Source: Tetraselmis striata (taxonomy: Eukaryota > Chlorophyta > Chlorodendrophyceae > Chlorodendrales > Chlorodendraceae). Taken from it: DNA of 64,000 bases. The notes under the pieces are model-generated. The model was not told the origin of the DNA. It worked only from the letters and a program-made list of their open reading frames with translations, and made no database searches. How positions within the stretch are numbered: the first letter of the stretch is position 1; each line of letters starts with the position of its first letter. Location: the NCBI GenBank assembly GCA_006384855.1, contig VCJN01001814.1, forward strand, positions 1 through 64,000, in the 5' to 3' direction. Of the stretch, positions 1 through 10,462 are shown piece by piece. A program made the translations under genes and the position numbers.

Positions 1-401
1 TCTGACTAGCGCATGCCAGTACATCATACTACATTGGGGTTTGAATGTGCGGACGCCGGCAACTACGCTGCACGGGTATGGCTCGAGTACTGCACCACTC
101 ATCCGCCGTGATGAAGAAATGCCACTGTCTGTCTCACAGCATCCCCCCCCCCCCCCCCCCCCCGAAGAGTATTGAATGCATAAGTGTCTAGTGCCCTATA
201 ATGGCTACGCAGAGTTAGACATGTACGCTACAGACAGAAGTAGTAAGTGTGCCCCGACCACAGTCTGTGTGCCGATTGGCTCCAAGGCTGGAGCTGATGA
301 TACATGGCGATGCGATCAGCCTGAGAGGGAATGAAGCAGTGAGGGAAGGCGGGAAGGGACAAGGAAGGGAAGGGGGGGGGGGGGGGGGGGGGGCAGCGCA
401 C
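1..401 (-). other. RPL8 intron 2 (partial) with two homopolymer runs
   Basis: No uL2 coding sequence is seen here. The stretch carries a 21-base C run (143-163) and a 22-base G run (372-393). It is best read as intron following RPL8 exon 2, running off the window edge. Confidence 0.5.
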
Positions 402-1015
402 CTCCTCCACGCAGCAGATAATGGTACCCTCGGGCATCTCACCCACGGGCATGACGTTGCCGATGTTCAGGCTGGCCTTCTTGCCGCAGTAGATGAACTG
501 GCCGCTGTAGGTGCCCTCCGCGGCGATGAACAGCTCCTTCTGGTGCCTGTACTTGATGGGGTGGCGGAAGGTCACCTGCGGGACAGAGGGGAGGCCAGCG
601 CCACAATGAGGTCAGTCTCCGCGGCTCCAGACTTGAGGGCCGCACGCACAAGCGTCTCGCGCTCCTCTGCAGTTTAGCTGCAGCCGAGCAACACTCGAGG
701 AATGCTCTGGACCTCTTCCAGCACAGCTGCTTGCGTCGACCTGCCCGTCCCCTACCCTGCTGCCCGGCCACCTTATGGTACAGCAGCCCTGCATGGTGCC
801 CGCGTGCGGTGGGAGTGGCGGCGTGGTGCGCGCACCTTTGCCAGGGGGGCGCCACGGCCGCTGTCGTGGATGATGTCGGTGACGACGCCCTTGATGTAGC
901 CATTGCGCTCCGCAGCGTCGAGCTTGCGGTGCTGGGCGGTTCCCTTGCGGTGCGTGTTGTGGGACTTGAACACGCTGCCAGCACCCTTACGCTGACCGCG
1001 GATGATGCGACCCAT
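402..1015 (-). CDS. RPL8: 60S ribosomal protein L8 (uL2), 5' part of gene
   Basis: This is the universally conserved large-subunit protein uL2, which helps form the peptidyl-transferase neighbourhood of the cytosolic ribosome. Exon 1 (1015-836, 60 codons) starts [19 protein letters not shown] and ends GRGAPLAK. Exon 2 (575-402, 58 codons) begins VTFRHPIKY and includes [14 protein letters not shown] and MPEGTIICC. Both introns are phase 0 with GTGCGC donors, and the intron-1 acceptor reads CCCGCAG. These two exons cover roughly the N-terminal half of a protein that is normally about 255 residues. The RNA-binding C-terminal half is not in bases 1-401, so the gene continues past the left edge of the window or is incomplete. 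The 22-base G run at 372-393 reads as a C run a few bases after the intron-2 donor. Identification is firm; the 3' exons are simply not visible here. Confidence 0.93.
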
Positions 1016-2275
1016 CTTCGCGCGCGGTGGGAAAAGGAAACAAAGGAAAAAGAGGGGGGTTTAGCGTCAGAGCGGGACAGGATGCCTCATTTGTAGTGCT
1101 GTTGGCACTCATCCCACCGCTAAGGGCGGGCATCACGCCAACACTCTGCTGAAGCGCTGCTTGCTAGGTCCTCAGTGAAGCCCAGCCCTAGCATCAAGTA
1201 CCTATGCAAGCGGATTGCACTACGTATGGCGTACTTGCCATGGGACCCAAATAAACAAATAAAGGACAAAATTGTGTCTTATTTACGCCGCTGTGCTGCT
1301 TGAGTTCCCGGATGGTGTCGGCCATTCGGCTTGTCCCGCGCCGGTGTACGAAGGAACGTGGCGGGTTCGCATGGCACATGCTCCACCTGGCAGCCCGCGG
1401 GGCGACTGCGACCAGGTGGGCAACACGCGCGGCGGGGGCAGCGGCTGGAGGTATAGACGCTGGCGGGGGCGGGAGGACGCCGCACGCAGGCGGCTGGAGC
1501 CAACGCCGCGGATCCGAGGCTGACCATGCAGGACCCTCAATAGAGTGCAAGTGGAGGGGGTCGGAAGATCGGCCCTACTTCGCAGCTCTGGCTGCGCGGC
1601 AGCGAGAGTGTTGTGGTGATGCGAAGGCGGGAAGGGGCGGGGGGGGGGGGGGGGGGGGGGAAGGCGGCGCCGCCGCCACTGGGCGGGGAAGTACTGTAGT
1701 ATAGTACTGATGCGGGCGGGGGCTGGCGGCGGGATGAGGCTTCGGAGGCGCTAAACCTCGCACGCAGGGAAGCGGGGGGAGGGCCAGCAGCGGGGGCCCC
1801 AGGGCGAGCGCTAGATGGCAGCTCCAGCTGTGCGATGTATGTGCTCAGGGAGGCGGGGCCACACCTTGACGAGGTGCTCGGCTGCCGAGGCGGCCGGGGA
1901 GGGGCGGGACAGAGGGGAGAGAGGGACGAAGGTCGCGCCGGCGGCCGCCTTTCAGCAGCTCAGAGAGTCTGCGACGAAAAGCAGCGAAGGTAGCGCACGA
2001 GCGCGGCGTCCGCGCGCGCCCGCCGCCGGCCGCGCGTCGCGACGCGATGAGCGCCTCTACGAGTACAGGTACTGCGAGTATTAGTCCGGTTTCTGCATGC
2101 GCCAGGGCAGCAGGTACCTAGTAGGTAATATTCATCATTACATCAGAGCTTAAACAAACCTAGGTAGTACTTGTTAACTTGCTGATTGAAATATTGAAGC
2201 CTGGAATGTCGTCGTCATATCAGAAGCGCACCTCCGCACGTATGCTGCAAGTAACGCGCGCGCGCAAATGCTACA
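1016..2275. other. GC-rich intergenic region upstream of RPL8
   Basis: No gene is supported. The stretch holds the RPL8 5' flank (1016 onward), a 22-base G run (1639-1660) and very GC-rich sequence with overlapping open frames on both strands that resemble no family. It presumably contains the RPL8 promoter, but no TATA-like or other element can be assigned. Confidence 0.4.
1639..1660 (+). repeat. 22-base G run
   Basis: Homopolymer in intergenic DNA upstream of RPL8. Confidence 0.95.
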
Positions 2276-4690
2276 GGTACTGGTGTGAATTACAAAAAGG
2301 ACAGTTCCCCAGAATTAGAAAATCAACACAGCAAGCCGCCTAAAAGCGGCCCGCATCCCGCATAAGGCGGGATGGATGAGTGATGCGCGCACGGTTCAGA
2401 GTCCGGGCCACGCGAGCGCGTGTGTGTGTGGGTGATCCTCGGACGTGCTGTGCAGCTTCAGCAACGGGATGGCAGACGAATCTGCGCCGTCTGATGAGGC
2501 AGCGAGCGCGCTCTCGAGCGGCCACCAAGCTCAGGACCCCGAGGAAATCTCTTGCGAGCAAGGCCTCCTGGTGAGCCCGGGTGATGCACCGAGTGCCCCG
2601 CGATGAGAGGGCACCCCGATCCGCAGCCAAGCATGCGATACCACGCACTGTGCGGTGCACCCCCTTGCTCACCTCACCCACTGTGCCAAAGACCATGCCC
2701 GTGTACTCCGACATATCCAGGATGTCTCGAAGAGGACCCTTCTGTCCGGGCTCTGTGTTGTGCCACGCCGCATCCCGCGCAGCCAACCCCCGTTGTATGT
2801 CGCCCAACAGGGAGCGCTCAAACCGATCCACAGCCGTGGCCCGGGGCACTGAAGTGTACTACTTGACCGCGTACCGCATAGTCTTGAACTCCAACAGCGT
2901 GGACTTCAAGCTCCGGGGATCATAGCTCCCGGTCACGACGTTGAACGCCGGAAGGGAGAGCTCTGCGTCCGGCACTAGGTCCTTGAGCTCATCCCTGGGT
3001 ACGGTGTTGCCGAGAGGCACTGCCTGCTGGAACAAGTCATCCACCTCCCGCCGTACTGCGATACCTAGGTCGTGAACACAATGATCGCGGAAGGCATATG
3101 CGATAGCGTCGTGCTGTACACGCCAGTGAGCGTCTCCAGGCGCCGGGAGATTCATGAGCGCGTCGCCGTATAGATCAACAATGACGGGGTTGTGCTCTGT
3201 CGAGGGCAGAATGATCTGGCACCCAACCACCGGGGCCAAGCACGGGCTAGGCAGAAAGAAGTACCCGGCAGCGACCTCCCGCAGCTCATGCGGAGTCATG
3301 GCCGTCCGCGCGGTGGGGATGGCCACTGTCCACGTGCCTGACGCCGCGTCGAGCTGGTTGAACAAGATCCGTTCCCTACATGTGGCGGGGAGAGCGCACA
3401 CCTCATTTCGAAGCCGAGAGTTGTTGGCATGGTCTAGAAATGCCGTCAGCTCCTTTTGCGAGCCCGACGCAGCCTCCACTTCTCGCTCCATCTGGCGTGC
3501 ATCTGCGTCGCCGAGATGGCCAGCAGTAGCCGCTTGGAGGCGGCCCCACGCCTCGCGCATCTCCGCGGCGTAGCTGTCCGACCCATGAGCATCGTTGAGG
3601 AAGTGGTCATACTGGCGGGCGGAAGAATTTGCGTTGAAGCTGCCTCGGCCAAGTACGGACCCGAGCTGTGGGTCGAAGAAACCAGGGGTGGGGGTGTTGG
3701 TGCCGGAGTTCCTAGTCAGGAACCTTGGGAGGATGGCATTCATGCAGCCGACGAAGGCGGCATCACGAACGGTAGCCATGCGGCGGATGCCAGCTCCCTT
3801 CAATCGAGTGGGGAGGTGAAGCCTGCTGCGCGCCCTGGCCACTGCATCCTCGGTCAAGGTAGCCACCTCCGCTGCCATGGGGTCGGGGTCGTGCAAAAGC
3901 TCCGCCAAGAAATCGGTGACCACCGGATTGGTGTCGGTGCCGTACGTGGAGGGATCAAAAGAGACCCCTAGCACCCGTTCGACCGCCGCGAGGATGGTGG
4001 CATCCACCGCCTCCGCAAAGGCCTCCACCTCGGACGGAAGACAATTGCGGAGCCAATACCCCGCCTTGTGTTGCATGCAGTGCTTGAGCAGGGCCCATGC
4101 GTGGTGATGCAAGGCGTGGGTGTACCAACGGCTGGGCTTGGCAGATAGAAGCTTGCTCAGGCTAGCGTCCACCTCCTCTCGTAGCTCCTCCGCCTTGCCG
4201 CGCATGTACGCCTGCACATACTCTGGCGATCCGAGCGGCACGTTCAGGACCGCGATGCCGTGATGGCCATCTAGCTCGGGCCACTCGATGTCGGCCGGAG
4301 CCTCACGCCGCGCGGCCTCCATGTCAGCGCTGTACGCCTGCATCTTGTCGAAGCGCACCTCAAGCCCCACGGACGCCTTGATGGACGTGCGGAAGGCGTG
4401 AAGAGCCGGCCAAACGTGCTCCGGAAGGCCCACCAGAAATCCATCGTCGGCGTTGAAGCGCGCCGCCCCGTCATTGACCTCCAACGTGGTATCACACTGC
4501 TGCACCTCGGGGTGAATCGCGACGCAAAAGGAAGTCGTGGCCAAAGGTGCGCCCTGTTGCACGCCGTCCTCCGACCGCAGAGGGGCGGACCGGTCGTCCA
4601 CGACCAGATACGAATCCGTGGAGAGGGATGCTACAGGTGCTGGTACGGGTGCCGCCGTACAGGTGCCGCCTGGCGGGTACATGTACCGGT
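2276..4690 (-). mobile_element. LINE-B copy 1: 5'-truncated non-LTR retrotransposon with RT and nuclease domain
   Basis: The ORF runs from 4682 down to about 2340. It starts inside a reverse-transcriptase domain, with the GVQQGAPL motif followed by the catalytic NADDG box at about residue 78. A thumb region follows (VLNVPLGSPEYV, then WLRNCLPSEVEAF). The C-terminal part resembles a PD-(D/E)XK-type nuclease, with LVPDAELSLP and later LLEFKTMRY. The fingers and N-terminus are absent, which fits 5' truncation during target-primed reverse transcription. One in-frame TAG at 2859-2861 interrupts the reading frame. The copy at 24.5-25.3 kb lacks an extra TAC triplet there and reads through, so the stop is a private triplet duplication. 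The 3' end, near 2280, is a short AT-rich tail seen in the other copies. Similarity to the third copy is high, so this insertion is fairly young. Confidence 0.82.
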
Positions 4691-4871
4691 ACTTTTCTGC
4701 ATATGATTATATGATGAAGATCGTATTGTGACAATAATTCCCAACTCGTTGTAGATCGTATTTACAGTCGTCAGCATTTCGCAAGTAGCGACTATAGCGT
4801 GCTTACTGCTGGTGCAGATGCCTCGCGCGACGATGATGGCGCGGCATTCCCTGAGCACCGGCAGCGTTGTC

Positions 4872-5148
4872 GATGGGTTTGGTAAAAGTAAAGTTAAGTT
4901 CGCCCCGGGACATCGGCCGAAGCCGCCCCAGCATTTGACCTCGTGCGCCAACTGCAGTCGTAGGTCTGGCATAACCCGTAGACCATTGCCTCATTCGAAC
5001 CCCGAAGGGCTAATGCATCAACCGGGTAAACCCATGACACGCCGGGACGGCATTGCCGAAATGCATCGGCAAGGAATCGATACCCAGACCTCTCGCGTAC
5101 GAGACGACCGCTCAACCGATGAGCGGACAATAAGGGATGGGTTTGGTA
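4872..5148 (-). mobile_element. tRNA-derived SINE, copy 1, with 13-bp target duplication
   Basis: Read on the minus strand, a tRNA-like head (box A region with GCTC..TAGAGCGG-like sequence, box B GGTATCGATTCC) is followed by a conserved body ending CCCGGGGCGAACTTAACTTTAC. The same roughly 240-bp unit recurs at 16.0, 24.2, 48.7 and 53.3 kb. The element is flanked by GATGGGTTTGGTA at 4872-4884 and 5136-5148, an exact 13-bp target-site duplication that fixes its limits at 4885-5135. No protein is encoded; mobilisation would depend on a LINE. Confidence 0.85.
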
Positions 5149-5164
5149 TCTCCATATTATATAA

Positions 5165-5528
5165 TTACATGGGCTAGCTGCATAATAAGGCGATCAGGAA
5201 AGCACCCGAGAATGCAATAGGAAACGTTCACTAAATACAGCAACTGCGAGGTGGAAGCAGCAAGAGAAGAGGGTGCGGAATGAGCACGGGCAGACGCAGC
5301 ATACTTGAGCGTCTACACTCTGGCAGCGATAATGCCTCCCAGCAAGGTACCTTGATGCACGCAAGCAGCCCCCCGCCGCGTGCGCTACAGGTGACGGCGG
5401 AACTCATCAGCATATATAATCATGGCTGGCAACAAAGTTCCGAAGAGCATGATGGACGGACTGACCACGAAGGAAGCATGAAGTCGGGTAGGAAGGCGGA
5501 CCGCCAGGGAAGTCGAATCTCCATATAA
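5165..5528 (-). mobile_element. LINE-A 5'-truncated 3' end fragment
   Basis: On the minus strand this matches the last part of the LINE-A open frame and its 3' untranslated region, ending with the family signature GCTAG..CATGTAATTAT. The same segment is found at 25.4, 27.0 and 49.2 kb. It is 5'-truncated to about 360 bp and carries changes relative to the other copies, so it is probably older. It encodes nothing by itself. Confidence 0.7.
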
Positions 5529-6419
<891 letters not shown>

Positions 6420-6982
6420 CTACTTGTTGTAGGGGTAGTGCTCCTCGGGAAAGGGTTGGTCTCCAGAGATGTAGTCTAGACTACCAGCCAGACCATCATG
6501 AGCCTCCTCAAAATCATCCTTGACTGCGTTGCGGCATGCCCTTAGGACTGCCGCTCTGTGTAGTTGGCCATCCTCGCGGGCTTGTGGAGTCATGTTGCAT
6601 GCTTGGGGCGCGTGCTGAGTAGATGACTTACGGCTTGTACCAGTCCTCGCAGCAGTCCACAACACCCCTTGCTTGACAAAAGTTGATGCAAATGCGCATC
6701 TCCATGCGTGATGATCTCCATGCATTGCTCCGGCATCATGTATTCTGGCGCCGTTGTAGCGCCGCCTCCGCCACCTTTGCCGCCCTTGCTAGTTGTGCCG
6801 CCTGCCACCATGCGCTCGCGAAGGGCCAACTGCCGGATGACCTCTAGCTGTTGCACATCACAGCTATCGACATGTTGCGCCAGCTCACCGATCTTGTGGT
6901 ATTCAAGCACCTCCTTCAGCAAGGTGGTGCAACCGTTGTCGTGGAGCAATGGCGCGCTACGGAGGGCCCACTTGTTGTTCAC
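6420..6982 (-). CDS. Unidentified two-exon gene or gene fragment
   Basis: The product is not recognised. An upstream exon (about 6982-6633) encodes HDNGCTTLLKEVLEYHKIGE, a helical stretch CDVQQLEVIRQLALRERM and a Gly-rich linker. It ends at a strong GTAAGT donor at about 6632. A downstream segment ending with a stop at 6420 encodes CRNAVKDDFEEAHDGLAGS and PFPEEHYPYNK, acidic and plausible as a C-terminus. Between about 6720 and 6633 two frames both look protein-like, so the exact frame, splice and start are unresolved, and the possibility of a frame disruption cannot be excluded. No transit peptide or membrane segment is visible. It sits between LINE debris and a split-repeat element, so it could be a degraded host gene. 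Confidence 0.35.
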
Positions 6983-7744
6983 AACCGTATCGCGTCGCCA
7001 TGCAGCGGCTGGTATTTTTCACACTATGACCGGTAAGGCCGCAAGCTTGGGCCGCGTGTCGGGTGCCATGTTTGCTGGCGCAATGGTGCAATAACGATCG
7101 CCGCGGTATAGTCGGAGACTTCGTGTTTTGGCTCCCAGGGAGGCATCACTACGGGAACAATACATGTGTTGATGCGCGATATTGCGCACACCCGCGCCGC
7201 GGCGAGGATCCGGGTGGCGCCCGCTCGGTTAATATCATCGGGTGGACGCACCGGTTCGCTAACAATGCATTGCGCAGGAATTCAGGTGATAAACTAAATT
7301 CACGGTGGTGGATTAAACCGTGCCCACCCGCCCACCGATTCCCGGGGATTTTTGCCTCATATATCATTACTTGTGATCCTTAACACTTTGTCATACTTAG
7401 CCAAGCACCGAACATCATCCATGTAGCGCACCCTATCCTATCCATCATCGGCGGGTAATCGTGGACGGTTCCGCGTGCACAATTAACATGACGACCCGGA
7501 AATATTATAAAGGAGGGGAAGCGGGGAAGTTATAGGTGACGAGGGGAAAGAGCTGGGCAAGGTAAGAGTGCGACGTTCTCATCCGCGTGGCGCGATGGTT
7601 TCCACCACCTCCACCACCACCACCACCACCGCCACCACTCCGGTATTGCGAGGCGCAGAGATAAGCCCAAACACTCTTGGCGCTGCAACTAAGTATGGTA
7701 TAGAGTTATGGGGTAGTTACATGGGGTAGAGTCGAGTGGAGGTA
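6983..7744. other. Intergenic stretch, nothing recognised
   Basis: There is no coding frame of substance. It includes a short CCA/CCG triplet-repeat patch near 7600-7640. It borders the split-repeat element that begins near 7745. Confidence 0.4.
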
Positions 7745-7901
7745 AATTTCAAAATTTCAAACATGCAATCGGGGCTGGTTTTTTGCCAAAAAGTGCGATG
7801 TTTTACACGAAAGAAGCGTCATTTTATGGCTAGGAAGGCTCAGCAAGGGGGGGGGGGGGGGGGGGGGGTGGCATGCAAGGCGGGAACGGAAAACGGGAGG
7901 G

Positions 7902-8110
7902 TGCCGCCGAAGGCAGCGAGCTGGAAGAGGGCAGGCGAGCGGGCGGTGGCTGTTGTCTTAAGTAGCTCTCCCGCCGGGAACGCAGAGCTTGCGGGCGATG
8001 GAGCAACCCATACCGAAACCCATTGGCACCGGTAAAACTAAATCGATTGAAACCATTAGCAGACCGTACGAGTTGCACTAGGACAACTAAATTGTTGGGA
8101 AATACCCCAT
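7902..8110 (-). repeat. Internal copy of long terminal unit (element at 7.7-10.3 kb)
   Basis: It matches, in reverse orientation, the units at 61696-61890 and 63785-63980, with the shared core AGCTGGAAGA and the GGGAAAT.CCCCATAA end. A hairpin-forming segment lies at its 7902-7918 edge. Confidence 0.75.
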
Positions 8111-9927
8111 AATCTAGTTCAGAACATTTCAAACACGCAATCAAGTGTGGCTTTGCCAATTACACGCGATTAGTTTACGACGATGACTGCGAGCGCGTGG
8201 GCAGTCGGCAGGCTTGCTGGCCAATACAAACGAAGGCATAAGATGTAGTCTTGAGCAGTTATTCTAGAGTGGTCTACCGCCGAGAGGACGTACATGAACC
8301 TCGATTGAGGCGCATGCGCAGAACAGACGCGGATGGGTGATGTCGGCGTCGGCGGACGCTGGAGCGACATCATAGGCCGGACGCGTTATTGCGAAATCCA
8401 AGCGCCATGCAACAATTGCCACGCGCAGCACGGGCCGGAACTGTAGTAAGGTAGGGCAGGTCGGCAACGAGTGCCCCGCAGAGAGGCACAGATAGGTCGA
8501 GTATGGGCTGCGCGAGCGGGCGCGCGAGCGTGCCGCGTATAGCTAGCTGAAATACGGAACGTTGTACGCGACGCGACGGCGGTAATTTTGCACATCTGCC
8601 GGGGGTGTACATTACGAGCAATAGGGGTGGATACGTGACGCCGCGCGACGACGGCGGTGTACGACCACTGCCACTACCATGGGCGGTCGCCGCACGAGGG
8701 GCGGCACCTGAAACGCATAACGCATCGGGGCTCGGGCACATGGAACCCAATGTGGCCGTGCCGCCGTACCGGTTTTGAGGTGTGTAGGGCTCGGTTCCCG
8801 GCGAGGTGGCATAAGACCCGCCGACGCGGTAAGTCGTCGTTGCGGGTCTCGCTTCGCGGAGTGTGGCAAGGCGGCCAGCTCTGATGCACAAGCAACGGTT
8901 GCCGACAAGCTCACAAGTTGCAGACCTACGATGACGCCACGAAACGCATAGGTCGCGCGAAGTGGCGGAGCTGCCCCCCGGCGGGCAGCTCCTGATGCCA
9001 AAGGTGGGATGTCGTGAAGTCGGGACAGGTTAGCCGGCGTAGAGCCTTTGACAGCCTACGCCGGCCCGTCACGACGCCATTGTTGTCGGTACGGGTGTAA
9101 TGACTACGAGGCGGCCGCCGCTGATGCATCAGCGACAGCCGCCGACGTTCTAAACCATACAAGGGTAGATACGGACACCACTAGACGTCGAGCACGCATG
9201 GTAGGAGACTTGCCCCTCGGCAAGCATCTCCAGGTTGTTGTCCTTGTGACGACGACGACGTTGCAATATAGGAAGCGCCGGAAACGCGACGAACCGACCC
9301 GAGCGGACGTCTCACACTGCAGCCACGGCAAACGTTATTTCTGCGGCACGGCTAGGGCGACGAAGGCAACGAGCCCCCTCAACACACAGGCGCATAAGCG
9401 GTGCCATCCTCGTAACACACCGATTAGTTACGTGCGTGGTTCGGGAAAACCACAACGTGCAACGACCGTCAATTCCACGACGCCCTCCTACTGTGAGGAC
9501 AGAAGGACCGAGTTATTGAAGGATTTTATTGCGGGATGGCAAACGGCAGCTTTGACGATACGGACGTCCTCGTCCTCCGTACGCGACGAATTGTTGCGGT
9601 AGCCATCGTTGTCGTCGTTGACAACCGTGACGAGCAGCGGCCATGGTATACCGAGCGCGTTCGCCCCACCTAACCTCAAGAGTTGTTCACTGCAAAAGGA
9701 TACCCCCTACTGCTGCGGGAGCCCATTCAAGAAATAAAGCTTATATGCGACTCGACCTCGGGGGTTGAGGGACACCCCCCCCCCCCTCCTAATGGGGACC
9801 TTTAGCTCTAATTTCATATCGCCATATCGCCATAACTCCGCATCGCCACCCGGCAACGTCCCAACTGCAAAGCCAAGGCAAAACGGAAAGCAACTTTGGG
9901 CGCACGAGTCGTACAAAGCACACTATA

Positions 9928-9968
9928 GTGGTATAAATAAAGGTGTTGCAACACCTTTATTATACCAC
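9928..9968. repeat. 41-bp near-perfect palindrome
   Basis: The arms GTGGTATAAATAAAGGTGTT and AACACCTTTATTATACCAC pair almost completely around a central GC, with one bulged base. It lies inside the interior of the split-repeat element. Confidence 0.85.
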
Positions 9969-10114
9969 TTTATGTTTATACCACTACCATGTTTGTCGCT
10001 GCCAATGATGTAACGCATGTACGTGGCATGACGACTCAGACACTACCGGGAAAAAGGAACCTCGGTGCGGACTTGATCATCCTTTGTGACCCTTGGGCGC
10101 ACAATAAGTACGCG

Positions 10115-10347
10115 AATCCGCTGCAGTAGGCAGCGAGCTGGAAGGTGGCAGGCGAGCTGGTGGTGGCTGTGCTAAGGAGCTCCCCGGCCGGGAACGCAGG
10201 GCTCACGAGCGCGACGTGGCAGCCCGTACTGAAACCGGCTAGTACCGATACTACCTCAACCGGTTGAAACCACCCGCATAACGTACATGGTACATGTACG
10301 GGTTGCACTAGGGCACTTTTATATTGTTATGGGAAACTACCCCATAC
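10115..10347 (-). repeat. Terminal copy of long unit (element at 7.7-10.3 kb)
   Basis: Second copy of the long unit. It contains the hairpin CGCTGCAGTAGGCAGCG at 10119-10135, the core GAGCTGGAAGGTGGCAGGC and the GGGAAACTACCCCATA end. Confidence 0.75.
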
Positions 10348-10462
10348 ATAAGTACCCGTATGTTAAAATAGTTTAGTTGCTGAGAACTTGACGGCGAAGC
10401 AGGGGTACGAAAGCAGATGAGAAGCGTCATCGCCGACTGCATTATCAGCTCCAAACCAACAC

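Larger units (their letters stand above)
7745..10347 (-). mobile_element. Small split-direct-repeat retroelement relative (fossil), DIRS/PAT-like, no genes
   Basis: Read on the minus strand, a roughly 230-bp repeat unit at 10347-10115 is followed by about 2 kb of interior. Then come a short unit at 8160-8127, a second copy of the long unit at 8110-7902, and finally another copy of the short unit at 7790-7748. This A-interior-BA-B order is the split direct repeat plan known from PAT/Ngaro-type tyrosine-recombinase retrotransposons. The interior is homologous to that of the element at 61.7-64 kb but holds no convincing open frame in common, so both are interpreted as non-autonomous. The two long units differ at many positions, suggesting an older insertion. 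A 22-base G run lies at 7847-7868. Confidence 0.6.

Noticed and set aside
249-677. 142-codon plus-strand frame across the RPL8 exon
   Set aside because: It is antisense to RPL8 exon 2 and includes the poly-G run; the minus strand is clearly coding.
439-984. 181-codon minus-strand frame in the RPL8 region
   Set aside because: An out-of-frame shadow of the two uL2 exons.
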